A stretch of 64,000 bases of DNA, taken from the NCBI RefSeq assembly GCF_003148685.1, contig NZ_QGGR01000007.1:186001-250000 (forward strand), given 5' to 3'. Shown here piece by piece: positions 1 to 8,193 of the stretch; position 1 is the stretch's first letter; each line of letters opens with the position of its first letter. The notes under the pieces are model-generated. The model made no database searches. It saw only the letters and a list, made by a program, of their open reading frames with translations, and was not told where the DNA came from. Both the position numbers and the translations under genes were made by a program. This DNA is from Actinoplanes xinjiangensis. Its GTDB lineage: Bacteria > Actinomycetota > Actinomycetes > Mycobacteriales > Micromonosporaceae.

Positions 1-158
1 CGGCGGCCGTCCAGCAGGACCGTGCAGGCCCCGCACTGGCCGTGGTCGCAGCCCTTCTTGGCACCGGTCAGGCCGAGATGTTCGCGCAGCGCGTCCAGCA
101 GGGTGGTCCGGGGATCGAGGTCGAGCACGTGCTCGGTTCCGTTGACGGTGAGACGCAT
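1..158 (-). CDS. (2Fe-2S)-binding subunit of a molybdenum hydroxylase, 3' part outside window
   Basis: About 52 codons are visible, from ATG at 158 to the window edge, so the C-terminal two thirds are missing. The visible part reads as a ferredoxin-like plant-type [2Fe-2S] domain: a beta start MRLTVNGTEHVLDL followed by GCDHGQCGACTV, where Cys37, Cys42 and Cys45 are three of the four ligands of the first cluster. Proteins of this family (CoxS/XdhC/IorA-like small subunits) pass electrons from a molybdopterin subunit to FAD or a carrier in xanthine, aldehyde or CO dehydrogenases. Partner genes would lie to the left. Which substrate the complex uses cannot be told from this fragment. Confidence 0.88.
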   Translation of the reverse strand, partial: MRLTVNGTEHVLDLDPRTTLLDALREHLGLTGAKKGCDHGQCGACTVLLDGR

Positions 159-244
159 GAGCGCCCGTTACCCCTTGCGCCGCCGGTCAACCACCGCAGG
201 TGGCGGCGTGGCCGATGTTGCCACGCTCTGCCAGGATCGGCCGG

Positions 245-862
245 GTGACCGACCGCCCCACCCGGACCCGAGCCGGACTCCTCGTGGCCGTCGCCACCCT
301 CGCCCTCGTCGCTCTCATCGTCGTGCTCGTGCCCCGGCTGCGCACCCCCGGCCCGCGTCCCGCCTTCCAGTTGCCGGTGGCCTGCGGCGAGACGTGGATC
401 CTCGGCACCTACCCCGGCCACGACGACTTCGACATCGACTTCTTCCCGTCCTCCGGCAGCGCGTGGGGCCGCCCGATCCACGCCTCCTTCGCGGGCACGG
501 TCGTGGCGGCCGGCGTCAACGGGACGCTGGGCTCCCGTACCCCGGACAACCCGAAGGGCCCGCACGGCACCGGCGCCGGGTACTGGGTGAAACTCGACCA
601 CGGCGGCCTGTGGGAGACCCAGTACCTGCACATGCTCGAACCGCCCCTGGTCGCCGAGGGGGACCGCGTGGAGCAGGGGCGGCAACTGGGCCGGATCGGC
701 AGCACCGGCAAGTCGGGTGCGCCGCACCTGCACTACGAGCAGCGGGCGGCCGGCCGCAAGATGGAGGCGCATTTCGCCGGCGAGCCCTCCGGCATCACCA
801 CCGACGACCGGGAGTACTCGGTCCGTCGTGTGAGCCGCAACTGCCTGCCGCCGGCCGCCTGA
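245..862 (+). CDS. M23-family zinc metallopeptidase, membrane-anchored
   Basis: Predicted cell-wall peptidase of 205 aa. A short basic N-terminus is followed by a single hydrophobic segment (about residues 12-29), so it is probably a signal anchor with the catalytic domain outside. The M23 zinc and catalytic residues are all visible: HxxxD (His59, Asp63 in GHDDFDID), a mid-domain YLH (His129) and the HxH motif APHLHYE (His161, His163). Family members cut peptide cross-links of peptidoglycan; substrate here is inferred. I chose GTG 245, which leaves a typical short cytoplasmic tail; ATG 200 would add 15 residues. It stands alone between the iron-sulfur gene and a convergent TetR gene. Confidence 0.85.
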   Translation: MTDRPTRTRAGLLVAVATLALVALIVVLVPRLRTPGPRPAFQLPVACGETWILGTYPGHDDFDIDFFPSSGSAWGRPIHASFAGTVVAAGVNGTLGSRTPDNPKGPHGTGAGYWVKLDHGGLWETQYLHMLEPPLVAEGDRVEQGRQLGRIGSTGKSGAPHLHYEQRAAGRKMEAHFAGEPSGITTDDREYSVRRVSRNCLPPAA

Positions 863-888
863 CCTGACACCCGCCGCCTGTCCGGCCG

Positions 889-1530
889 TCACCCGGCGGC
901 GGCGAGGATCGCGTCCAGGCCGCGGGTGAAGAGGAGGTCGTCCGGCCAGCGGGACGTGTCCAGATGGCCGGAGCCGACCAGGTGCGGATAGGCGCCCGGA
1001 TCGGCGGTGATCCGCAGCCGGGCGCCGTCGCCGTCCGGCTGCCGGGTGGCCTCGGTGACCGCCGCCCCGATGACGAAGTTGGCGATCAGCCGGGTGGTGA
1101 CCGCGAGGTCCTCGCCGGTGAGGCCGCCGCGCACCAGGGCGGCCTGGAGGAACTCGGTGCGGGCCAGCACGTTCGGCCCGATCAGGGGCCGGCCGATCAG
1201 CGCCGGTGTCCACGGGTGGGCGAGCATCGCCGCGCGCCAGCCGTGGACCAGCGTGCGCACGTCGGCTGCCCAGTCGGCGGTCGGGCCGGGCAGCGGCACC
1301 TCACCGAAGACCTCGTCGACGGCCAGGTCCAAGACGTCGTCCTTGCTGCGGACGTGCCAGTACAGAGCGGTCGAGGTCACCGCGAGTCGCTCGGCCAGGC
1401 GGCGCATGGTCAGGGTCTCCACGCCGGAGCCGTCGAGCAGCTCCACGGCCGCCGCGACGATGCGCTCCCTGGTCAGTTGCGGGGAGCGGCGGGGCCGGTC
1501 CGGTTCGGTGCGCAGCCAGATCGAGGTCAC
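889..1530 (-). CDS. TetR-family transcriptional regulator with TetR_C domain
   Basis: 213 aa. The N-terminal helix-turn-helix spans roughly residues 18-65 (LTMRRLAERLAVTSTALYWH), the recognition-helix pattern AxxxxVTxxALYWHV being typical of the true tetracycline-repressor branch, and the remainder matches the all-helical TetR_C ligand and dimer domain. The gene is divergent from a small ORF and a lipoprotein gene (1590 onwards). A perfect inverted repeat, GGTAAG-4-CTTACC, lies 22 bp upstream of its start and is the likely operator, suggesting autoregulation and control of the divergent genes. The inducer is unknown. Confidence 0.86.
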   Translation of the reverse strand: MTSIWLRTEPDRPRRSPQLTRERIVAAAVELLDGSGVETLTMRRLAERLAVTSTALYWHVRSKDDVLDLAVDEVFGEVPLPGPTADWAADVRTLVHGWRAAMLAHPWTPALIGRPLIGPNVLARTEFLQAALVRGGLTGEDLAVTTRLIANFVIGAAVTEATRQPDGDGARLRITADPGAYPHLVGSGHLDTSRWPDDLLFTRGLDAILAAAG

Positions 1531-1552
1531 CGGACCATCTTAGGTTAACGTT

Positions 1553-1568
1553 GGTAAGTCAGCTTACC
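1553..1568. promoter_or_regulatory. Probable TetR operator, GGTAAG-TCAG-CTTACC
   Basis: Perfect 6-bp arms with a 4-bp spacer, located between the divergent TetR gene (start 1530) and the small ORF at 1590. A further TTAGGTTAACG stretch just upstream contains the palindrome GTTAAC. Position and symmetry fit an operator for the neighbouring TetR protein; binding is inferred. Confidence 0.5.
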
Positions 1569-1589
1569 GGTGTTCAAGGAGGTGGCCCG

Positions 1590-1844
1590 GTGCCGGTGTT
1601 CCGCGTCCAGCTGGACAGTGATCGCAGGACCGCCCATAAGGTGATGGAGCTGCATCTCGCCGGCCGGGCGCATCGGGCGTCGGTGGACGCCGCGCGGGAG
1701 GAGGTCTGGCGCCGTGGCCGGACCCCGGCCGCCGATCCGGTCTTCGTCGGCGTCACCAACGGCGCCCCCGTCCGCCTGCTCTACGACGTCGAGGTGCACC
1801 TCGACACGGATGACGGCAACCGTCGGGGCGTTCGTTGCGTCTGA
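1590..1844 (+). CDS. Small hypothetical protein, 84 aa
   Basis: GTG start preceded by a strong ribosome binding site (AAGGAGGT, 6 nt upstream). The product is charged, with no signal or membrane segment: it begins VPVFRVQLDSDRR, contains an Ala/Arg/Glu-rich helix in the middle and ends with a strand-rich YDVEVHLDTDDGN stretch. I recognise no family. It is the first gene after the TetR operator at 1553 and is followed 37 bp later by a lipoprotein gene, so the two may be co-transcribed and controlled by the divergent TetR protein. The good ribosome site is the main reason for calling it. Confidence 0.5.
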   Translation: MPVFRVQLDSDRRTAHKVMELHLAGRAHRASVDAAREEVWRRGRTPAADPVFVGVTNGAPVRLLYDVEVHLDTDDGNRRGVRCV

Positions 1845-1881
1845 GCGGGAGACCTGGTGGTTACACGACGGGAGAAGACTC

Positions 1882-2862
1882 ATGCGCGTACACGCGACGG
1901 TGGCGACCGTAGCCCTGTTCGCCGTCCTTGCCGGCGGGTGTGCCCGCACCGGCGTCGATTCCGGCGCGGTCCCCGGCCCGGTGCGGAGCGGGCCGATCGC
2001 CGAGGTGCACGAGCGCTGGGAGTCCTGTGACGCGGCGGCACCGGCCAAGACGAACGAGTGGTATGACAACGCGCAGGACGCTCTCGGCCTGCCGCGACTC
2101 GACGGCACGTTCCAGCCGGTCGCCGCGCTGATCTGCCGTAACGGCATCCAGGAGCGCCCGGGCGGCGGCACCGAGATGACCGCCGAGGAGGCCCGCGCCG
2201 ACGACCTGAGCGCACTGCTGCCCGCGTTGCTCCTGCCCGACGAGGCGGCGACCGCGCAGGCCTGCACCGCCGATCTGCCCGGGGTGCCGTGGCTGGCGCT
2301 CGTCGACCGGGACGGCCGCTGGGTGCGCCCCGGCATCCCGATCGACTCCTGCTCCAAGCCGCGCACCGAGTTCCGTCAGGCCTACGAGAAGCTGGTGACG
2401 GTGACCGTGAAGAGCCGGGTGCTCCGGCAGATGGAGTCCGACGAGGCCGCCACCGCCGGGTGCTCGCAGTCCTACGGTGACATGACCTGGGCCAGCGGGG
2501 GTGCCGAGAACGTGCGGGAGAACACCCTCGCGCCGCTGCCGGTGAGCACGTCGGCGCGCCGCTGCGTCTACGACGTCCCGGTGGGGGAGCGGGGCAGTGG
2601 CAAGCCGGCCGGTGAGTTCCGCGACGGGGGGCCGCTGTCCGCCGCCGACTGGGCGGCGATCCGCACCGAGATCGAGGCGTCCGCACCGGGGAGCGCGGTC
2701 TGCCGTACCCCGGCGGCCGCATTCGCCGTCATCAATCTGGAGCCGGGCGGCACCGTGAACATCGAGGCCGACGGGTGCCGGCGCATCCTGGCCGAGACGG
2801 GGAACGGGCCCGGTGTGTACCTCAAGAGCAGCGAGCGCCTCACCGAGCTCGTGTTCGGGTGA
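1882..2862 (+). CDS. Hypothetical lipoprotein, 326 aa
   Basis: The product starts MRVHATVATVALFAVLAGGC, a short signal peptide ending in a clear lipobox (LAGGC, lipidated Cys at position 20), so it should be anchored to the outer face of the membrane. The mature part has several cysteines (CRNG, CTAD, DSCSK, GCSQSY, RRCVYD, CRTP, DGCRR) that could form disulfides outside the cell. GGAGAAG lies 4 nt upstream of the ATG. I recognise no domain. It follows the 84-aa gene closely and ends 34 bp before the NamZ-like gene, whose own promoter box lies in that gap. Confidence 0.75.
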   Translation: MRVHATVATVALFAVLAGGCARTGVDSGAVPGPVRSGPIAEVHERWESCDAAAPAKTNEWYDNAQDALGLPRLDGTFQPVAALICRNGIQERPGGGTEMTAEEARADDLSALLPALLLPDEAATAQACTADLPGVPWLALVDRDGRWVRPGIPIDSCSKPRTEFRQAYEKLVTVTVKSRVLRQMESDEAATAGCSQSYGDMTWASGGAENVRENTLAPLPVSTSARRCVYDVPVGERGSGKPAGEFRDGGPLSAADWAAIRTEIEASAPGSAVCRTPAAAFAVINLEPGGTVNIEADGCRRILAETGNGPGVYLKSSERLTELVFG

Positions 2863-2874
2863 GTCGTATGTCCG

Positions 2875-2880
2875 TATAAT
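2875..2880 (+). promoter_or_regulatory. TATAAT -10 box directly upstream of the NamZ-like gene
   Basis: A perfect TATAAT sits in an AT-rich island (TCCGTATAATACTATTTGCA) in otherwise very GC-rich DNA. No good -35 is seen at 16-18 bp. Initiation 7-8 bp downstream would place the 5' end about 7-10 nt before GTG 2894/ATG 2897, giving an almost leaderless mRNA. Confidence 0.45.
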
Positions 2881-2896
2881 ACTATTTGCACCCGTG

Positions 2897-4147
2897 ATGA
2901 GACGAAATCTATTGTCCGCGGCCGGTGGTGTGCTGGCCGGCATGGCGGCTCCGATCACGGCGGCACGAGCGGATTCCGCACCCGCCCGCAAGCGGGTGCG
3001 GACCGGGATGGACCGGCTGGCGGCGACGAAATGGGCCGCCCTGGACGGCGAGCGGGTCGGCGTCGTGTCCAACCTGACCGCCGTCGACCGCGACTACCGG
3101 CACCTCGTGGACCGGATGCACGCCGACGGCGTACGGATCGCGGCGATTTTCGGGCCCGAGCACGGCTTCCGCGGTTCCGCGCCGGTGGGCGGCGGCGGCC
3201 GGCGCACCGACCGGCGGACCGGCCTGCCGGTGTACGACGGATACCTCGCCACCCTGGACGGCTGGAAGTCGATGCTGACCGAGGCCGGGGTGACGACCGT
3301 GGTCTTCGACATGCAGGACATCGGCGCGCGGTTCTACACCTACATCTGGACGCTCTACGACTCGATGGCCGCGGCCGCCGAACTGAAACTGCGCTACCTC
3401 GTGCTGGACCGGCCGAACCCGATCGGCGGCCGGGCGGACGGCCCGATGCTGACCCCGGCGTTCGCGTCCGGGGTCGGTAAGAAGGAGATCGTCCAGCGGC
3501 ACGGCATGACCGTCGGTGAGCTGGCCGGCCTCTACCGGGGCGAGTGGCTGCCGGCGGTACGGCTCGAGGTGCTGGCCTGCGAGGGCTGGCACGGCGGCCT
3601 GTTCGCCGCGGACACCGACGTGCCGTGGGTGATGCCGAGCCCGAACATGCCGACCCCGGACACCGCGCTCGTCTACCCGGGGACGTGCCTGTTCGAGGGG
3701 GTGGCGTCGCTGTCCGAGGGGCGCGGCACGACCCGGCCGTTCGAGCTGGCCGGCGCTCCGGGCCTGGACTTCCGCTGGCGCGACCGGCTGGCTGGGCTCG
3801 ATCTGCCGGGAGTCGGGTTCCGGGAGGCCTACTTCGAGCCCCGGATCGGTAAGTTCGTCGACGAACTCTGCGTCGGCGTGGAGGTCCGGGTCGATGATCC
3901 CGCGAGCTTCGACCCGATCGGTACGGCCACCGCGATGCTGATCGAGGCGAAGAGGTATCCGGGTTTCGCCTGGCGCGAGGATCCCGGCCCGCGCCCGTAC
4001 TTCGTGGACAAGCTGGCCGGCTCGGACCGTTTCCGCACGATGATCGACGCCGGCGCACCCCTGGCCGAGGTGACCGGGGCGTGGCGGGACGAGCTGGCCG
4101 CCTTCGTCCGCAGGCGCACGCCCCACCTGCTCTATCCGCGCCCCTGA
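2897..4147 (+). CDS. namZ: Exo-beta-N-acetylmuramidase NamZ-like protein (DUF1343), exported
   Basis: 416 aa. The N-terminus MRRNLLSAAGGVLAGMAAPITAARA is a cleavable export signal with a twin-arginine look (shown here only as evidence of secretion). The body matches the DUF1343/YbbC family: VVSNLTAVDRD, FGPEHGFRG, a conserved YDGY, VVFDMQDIGARFYTYIWT, LDRPNPIGG and PSPNMPTPDTALVYPGTCLF. Characterised relatives remove terminal N-acetylmuramic acid from peptidoglycan fragments, so a role in wall recycling or scavenging is likely. GTG 2894 is an alternative start. The stop overlaps the convergent TetR gene by 16 bp. Confidence 0.85.
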   Translation: MRRNLLSAAGGVLAGMAAPITAARADSAPARKRVRTGMDRLAATKWAALDGERVGVVSNLTAVDRDYRHLVDRMHADGVRIAAIFGPEHGFRGSAPVGGGGRRTDRRTGLPVYDGYLATLDGWKSMLTEAGVTTVVFDMQDIGARFYTYIWTLYDSMAAAAELKLRYLVLDRPNPIGGRADGPMLTPAFASGVGKKEIVQRHGMTVGELAGLYRGEWLPAVRLEVLACEGWHGGLFAADTDVPWVMPSPNMPTPDTALVYPGTCLFEGVASLSEGRGTTRPFELAGAPGLDFRWRDRLAGLDLPGVGFREAYFEPRIGKFVDELCVGVEVRVDDPASFDPIGTATAMLIEAKRYPGFAWREDPGPRPYFVDKLAGSDRFRTMIDAGAPLAEVTGAWRDELAAFVRRRTPHLLYPRP

Positions 4148-4749
4148 CCGGCGGCGAACGTCGTCAGTGCGCCGAGGATGAGACCCAGGCCGAGGGTGAA
4201 GGCCCGGTCGGCGCGTGCCCGGCCGTGGCCGGCGGCCTCGATCGCGGCGACCAGGACCGGGGTGCGGGCCTGCGCCGGGTCCCATACCTGGTCGGGTGCG
4301 GCGATGTCGAGGGCCGCGCCGATGACGAAGCTGTCCAGCACGGTGATCACGTCCAGGAGCTGCGCGGCCGGGATGCCGGCCGTGTGCAGCACGGTGGCGA
4401 TGTCGTCGTACATGTGCATGACGTCGGGGGAGGAGACGGTGTGCGCGGTCAGCATCGGGATGAGCCGGGGGTGGCGGGCGAACGCGTCGCGGTAGCGCAG
4501 CAGCAGGGCCCGTAGCGCCTCCTGCCATGCCCCGGAGGTGTCGGCGGGCGGCTCGGTGCTGAAGATCAGCGCCCGCATCGCCTCGATGATCTCGGTCTTG
4601 CCGCTCAGGTGGTTGTAGATCGAGGAGGGGCGCACCGACAGCGCCGCCGCGACCTCGCCGATGGTGAACTCGCCCCTGGTGTCGACCAGGGCGAGCGCGG
4701 CCGCGGCGATCTTCTCGACCGACAGCTTCGGTACGGCGGGACGGGCCAC
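4132..4749 (-). CDS. TetR-family regulator of the agmatine operon (predicted)
   Basis: 205 aa. The N-terminal HTH is at about residues 8-55 (FTIGEVAAALSVRPSSIYNH) and the C-terminal part is helical like TetR_C. I chose GTG 4749 because AAGGGGG lies 7 nt upstream; an ATG at 4788 would extend the protein by 13 residues. It is divergent from aguB-aguA-puo, with the palindrome AACGAA-5-TTCGTT between them, so it probably represses that operon and itself. Agmatine, N-carbamoylputrescine or putrescine are natural inducer candidates, by inference from context. Confidence 0.82.
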   Translation of the reverse strand: MARPAVPKLSVEKIAAAALALVDTRGEFTIGEVAAALSVRPSSIYNHLSGKTEIIEAMRALIFSTEPPADTSGAWQEALRALLLRYRDAFARHPRLIPMLTAHTVSSPDVMHMYDDIATVLHTAGIPAAQLLDVITVLDSFVIGAALDIAAPDQVWDPAQARTPVLVAAIEAAGHGRARADRAFTLGLGLILGALTTFAAGQGRG

Positions 4750-4793
4750 CGGTGAACCCCCTTGCGTTCTGGCGAGGTGGACCACCATAGTAA

Positions 4794-4810
4794 AACGAAT
4801 GCCGTTCGTT
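4794..4810. promoter_or_regulatory. Probable operator of the agmatine-operon TetR, AACGAA-TGCCG-TTCGTT
   Basis: A perfect 6-bp inverted repeat with a 5-bp centre lies between the TetR gene and aguB. It overlaps the most AT-rich part of the divergent promoter region (AGTAAAACGAAT), which suits repression of both directions. Confidence 0.55.
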
Positions 4811-4845
4811 AACGCGTGGTGCAACGCCGGGAGTCGAGGATGGCC

Positions 4846-5760
4846 ATGGAACTGATCCGGTCCGCGGTGTACGACTCGCCCGCCCGCGTCGACGAGCCGA
4901 CACGCCCGCCGCTGCGGGTCGGCCTGGTCCAGCACCACTGGCGGTCCGACCCGGCCCAGTTGCGGGAGGTGCTGCTCGGCGGGATCGCACAGGCCGCCGC
5001 GGCCGGGGCGCAGGTGGTTTTCCTGCCGGAGCTGACGCTGTCGCGGTATCCGGCGTTCGAGGAGCCCGCCGGCCGGCCGGTCGACCTGGCCGAGGACCTG
5101 CTCACCGGGCCCACCGTGGCACTGGCGGCCGAGGCGGCGCGGCGGCACGGGATCCTGGTGCACGCCTCGCTCTACGAGAGGGTCGACCTGGGCGACGGGC
5201 TCGGGTTCAACACCGCGGTCCTGGTCGACCGATCGGGACAGGTGGTGGCCAGGACCCGCAAGACGCACATCCCGGTCACCGAGGGCTATGTCGAGGACCG
5301 GTACTTCCGGCCCGGCCCCGCCGACGACGCCTACCCGGTCCACGATCTGCTCGACGCGAAGGTCGGCCTGCCGACCTGCTGGGACGAGTGGTTCCCCGAG
5401 GTGGCGCGCTGCTATGCGCTCAAGGGCGCCGACCTGCTCGCCTACCCGACCGCGATCGGCTCCGAACCCGACCACCCCGACTTCGACACCCAGCCGCTCT
5501 GGCAGCAGGTCATCGTCGGCCACGCGATCGCCAACGGCCTGTTCATGGTCGTCCCCAACCGCACCGGCGACGAGGGCCGGATCACCTTCTACGGCTCGTC
5601 GTTCATCGCCGACCCGTACGGCCGGATCCTCGCCCAGGCGCCCCGTGACACCGAGGCCGTCCTCGTCGCCGACCTGGACCTGAACCAGCGCAGGGACTGG
5701 CTGACCCTCTTCCCGTTCCTGCGCACCCGCCGCCCCGACACCTACGGTGGGCTGGCATGA
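4846..5760 (+). CDS. aguB: N-carbamoylputrescine amidase (nitrilase superfamily)
   Basis: 304 aa cytoplasmic enzyme that converts N-carbamoylputrescine to putrescine, ammonia and CO2. The nitrilase catalytic triad is visible: Glu62 in FLPELTLSRYP, Lys139 in TRKTHIPVTEGY and Cys178 in GLPTCWDEWFPE. The EGY and DEWFPE neighbourhood is characteristic of the carbamoylputrescine branch rather than general aliphatic amidases. ATG 4846 is preferred because GAGG ends 6 nt upstream; ATG 4840 would add two residues. It is the first gene of a three-gene operon in which each downstream start overlaps the previous stop, so expression is probably translationally coupled. Confidence 0.92.
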   Translation: MELIRSAVYDSPARVDEPTRPPLRVGLVQHHWRSDPAQLREVLLGGIAQAAAAGAQVVFLPELTLSRYPAFEEPAGRPVDLAEDLLTGPTVALAAEAARRHGILVHASLYERVDLGDGLGFNTAVLVDRSGQVVARTRKTHIPVTEGYVEDRYFRPGPADDAYPVHDLLDAKVGLPTCWDEWFPEVARCYALKGADLLAYPTAIGSEPDHPDFDTQPLWQQVIVGHAIANGLFMVVPNRTGDEGRITFYGSSFIADPYGRILAQAPRDTEAVLVADLDLNQRRDWLTLFPFLRTRRPDTYGGLA

Positions 5761-6752
5761 GCACCTGGCGGATGCCGGCCGAGACCGAGCCGCACACCTG
5801 CACCTGGATGGCCTGGCCCTCCTCGGGATACACCGACGGCGACGACGCCCGGCACGCGTGGGCCTCGGTGGCCCTCGCGGTCGCCGAGTTCGAGCCGGTC
5901 CGCATGGTCGTCGACCCGTCCGCGATCCGCGACGCCAGAAACTGGCTCGGCGGCGCCGTCGAGTACTTCCAGGCCCCGCTCGACGACGCCTGGATGCGCG
6001 ACATCGGCCCGACGTTCGTGGTCGGCCCGGCCGGTCTGGGCGCCGTCGACTGGGTGTTCAACGGCTGGGGCGCGCAGAGCTGGGCCACGTGGGAGAAGGA
6101 CGCCCGGATCGCCCGGCGGGTCGCCGAGTGGGCCGGCGCCACGATCGTCGGCTCGGAGATGGTCAACGAGGGCGGCGGCATCCACGTCGACGGTCACGGG
6201 ACGGTGCTGGTCACCGAGACGGTCCAGCTGGATCCCGGCCGTAACCCCGGGTGGACGAAGGAACGGGTCGAGGGTGAGCTGCGCCGTACCCTGGGGGTCC
6301 GGGAGGTGGTGTGGCTGCCGCGCGGCCTGACCCGTGACTACGAGGAGTTCGGCACCCGCGGGCACGTCGACATCGTGGCGACCATGACGGCGGAGAAGAC
6401 GGTGCTGCTGCACGTCCAGCACGCGCCGGAGCATCCGGACCATCTGCTGGACGCGCCACTGCGACGGGCTCTGCCGGCGGATTGGACGATCATCGATCTA
6501 CCCGCGCCGGCGGGCGTCGAGGACGGGCACGGGCCAGTTGATCACTCGTACGTCAATCACCTAGTGTGCAACGCCGGTGTCGTCGCCTGCACGTTCGACG
6601 ATCCCCGGGACGCCCAGGCACTGGAGATCCTGGCCGCCGCCTACCCCGGCCGCCGGGTCGCCGGCGTCGACGCCCGGGCGATCTTCGCCCGCGGTGGTGG
6701 CATCCACTGCATCACCCAGCAGGAACCCGCTATACCTGGAGGAGAGTCGTGA
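5757..6752 (+). CDS. aguA: Agmatine deiminase
   Basis: 331 aa, slightly shorter than usual (about 340-370). It converts agmatine to N-carbamoylputrescine and ammonia, the step before AguB. Family marks are DDAWMRDIGPTF, a WVFNGWGAQ segment, NEGGGIHVDGHGTVLVTE, and the catalytic cysteine near the C-terminus (Cys318 in GGGIHCITQQ). The start ATGA overlaps the aguB stop. The pairing with aguB and a putrescine oxidase in one operon makes the assignment strong. No transporter for agmatine is encoded next to it. Confidence 0.93.
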   Translation: MSTWRMPAETEPHTCTWMAWPSSGYTDGDDARHAWASVALAVAEFEPVRMVVDPSAIRDARNWLGGAVEYFQAPLDDAWMRDIGPTFVVGPAGLGAVDWVFNGWGAQSWATWEKDARIARRVAEWAGATIVGSEMVNEGGGIHVDGHGTVLVTETVQLDPGRNPGWTKERVEGELRRTLGVREVVWLPRGLTRDYEEFGTRGHVDIVATMTAEKTVLLHVQHAPEHPDHLLDAPLRRALPADWTIIDLPAPAGVEDGHGPVDHSYVNHLVCNAGVVACTFDDPRDAQALEILAAAYPGRRVAGVDARAIFARGGGIHCITQQEPAIPGGES

Positions 6753-8101
6753 CCGACTTCGACGTAGTGGTGGTCGGGGCCGGTGTCACCGGGCTGACCG
6801 TCGCCAACCGCCTGCACGCGGCCGGCCGCAGCGTGCTCGTGCTGGAGGCCCGCGACCGCGTCGGCGGCCGGCTGCTCACCGAGGACGTCGAGGGCGTCCG
6901 TCTCGAGGTCGGCGGCCAGTGGGTCTCCCCGGACCAGACCGCCCTGCTCGCGCTGATCGACGAACTGGGCCTGGAGATGTACCCCCGCTACCGGGCCGGC
7001 GACTCGGTCTACATCGGCCGTGACGGGGTCCGCCGTACCTTCGAGGGCGAGAAGTTCCCGGTCTCCGAGACCACCGCCGCCGAGGTGGACCGCCTGGTCG
7101 AGGAGCTGGACCGGCTCGCCGCACAGATGGACCCGCTGAGCCCCTGGGAGCACCCGGACGCCGAGGTTCTGGACCGGATCTCGTTCGCCGCGTGGCTGGC
7201 CGGGCAGACCGACGACCCCGAGGCGCGTGACAACGTCGCCCTCTACGTCGGCCCGGCGATGCTGACCAAGCCGGCACACTCGTTCTCGGCGCTGTCGGCG
7301 GTGCTGATGGCGGCCAGCGCGGGCGGATTCAGCCACCTGGTCGACGCCGACTTCATCCTCGACCGTAGGGTCGTCGGCGGCCTGCAACGGGTGCCCCTGG
7401 CGCTCGCGTCCCGGCTGCCGGCGGGCACCGTCCACCTGGACGAGGCGGTCACCAAGATCGAATGGGCCGACGAGGGGGCGACCGTCTTCACCGGCCGGGG
7501 CAGCTACCACGGCCGCAACGTGGTCCTGGCCGTCCCGCCGACCCTGGTCAGCCGGGTGCAGTACATTCCCGCGCTGCCGCCGGTCCAGGCCCAGATGCGC
7601 CAGCACATCTCGTTCGGCCTGGTGATCAAACTGCACATCACCTACGAGACCCCGTTCTGGCGCGACCTCGGGCTGTCCGGGACGGCGTTCAGCCCGTACT
7701 CGCTGGTCCACGAGGCGTACGACAACACGAACGAGGACGTCGAGGGCGAGACCCGCGGCACGCTCGTCGGATTCGTCTCCGACGTCAAGGCCGACAGCCT
7801 GCTGGCACTCACCCCGGAGGAACGGCGGAGCCGGGTCCTCGAGGCACTCGCCGCCTACTACGGCGAGCAGGCCCTCACCCCGGTCCACTACTACGAGAGC
7901 CCGTGGATGGCCGACGAGTGGACCGTCGGCGCCTTCGGCACCTCCTTCGACATCGGCTCGCTCACCCGGTACGGCCGGCATCTGCGCGCCGACGTCGGCC
8001 CGCTGGCCTTCGCCAGCAGCGACATCGCCGGACTCGGCTTCCAGCACGTCGACGGGGCGATCCGGATGGGCGAGGCGGTCGCCGCCCGCATTCTCGCTTA
8101 A
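6749..8101 (+). CDS. puo: Flavin monoamine oxidase, probable putrescine oxidase
   Basis: 450 aa FAD enzyme of the amine-oxidase superfamily. It begins with a Rossmann dinucleotide motif (DVVVVGAGVTGLTVANRL), followed by VLEARDRVGGR and EVGGQWVSPDQ. The C-terminal FAD/substrate lobe contains AFGTSFDIGS and the closing FASSDIAGLGFQHVDGAIRM. The sequence style (SFGLVIKLHITYETPFWR, YDNTNEDVEGETRGTL) resembles actinobacterial putrescine oxidases, and its place directly after aguA with a GTGA overlap (GGAGGA 8 nt upstream) supports putrescine as substrate. The product would be 4-aminobutanal, ammonia and H2O2. No aminobutanal dehydrogenase follows, so the aldehyde must be oxidised elsewhere. Confidence 0.88.
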   Translation: MTDFDVVVVGAGVTGLTVANRLHAAGRSVLVLEARDRVGGRLLTEDVEGVRLEVGGQWVSPDQTALLALIDELGLEMYPRYRAGDSVYIGRDGVRRTFEGEKFPVSETTAAEVDRLVEELDRLAAQMDPLSPWEHPDAEVLDRISFAAWLAGQTDDPEARDNVALYVGPAMLTKPAHSFSALSAVLMAASAGGFSHLVDADFILDRRVVGGLQRVPLALASRLPAGTVHLDEAVTKIEWADEGATVFTGRGSYHGRNVVLAVPPTLVSRVQYIPALPPVQAQMRQHISFGLVIKLHITYETPFWRDLGLSGTAFSPYSLVHEAYDNTNEDVEGETRGTLVGFVSDVKADSLLALTPEERRSRVLEALAAYYGEQALTPVHYYESPWMADEWTVGAFGTSFDIGSLTRYGRHLRADVGPLAFASSDIAGLGFQHVDGAIRMGEAVAARILA

Positions 8102-8110
8102 AACCATATT

Positions 8111-8123
8111 TTGTACGGCCACC
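8111..8123 (+). repeat. Copy 1 of dispersed 13-bp motif TTGTACGGCCACC
   Basis: Identical 13-mers lie at 17250-17262 (+) and 52981-52993 (-). This copy and the third share a longer stretch, CATAT(T)TTGTACGGCCACCCGC. It lies 9 bp after the putrescine oxidase stop. Function unknown. Confidence 0.6.
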
Positions 8124-8193
8124 CGCTCCCGAACAGTCCGAACACCGCCGGGGCGGGCGGTGGATGGGGAGATGATCGTCTAGATTCCGGGGT

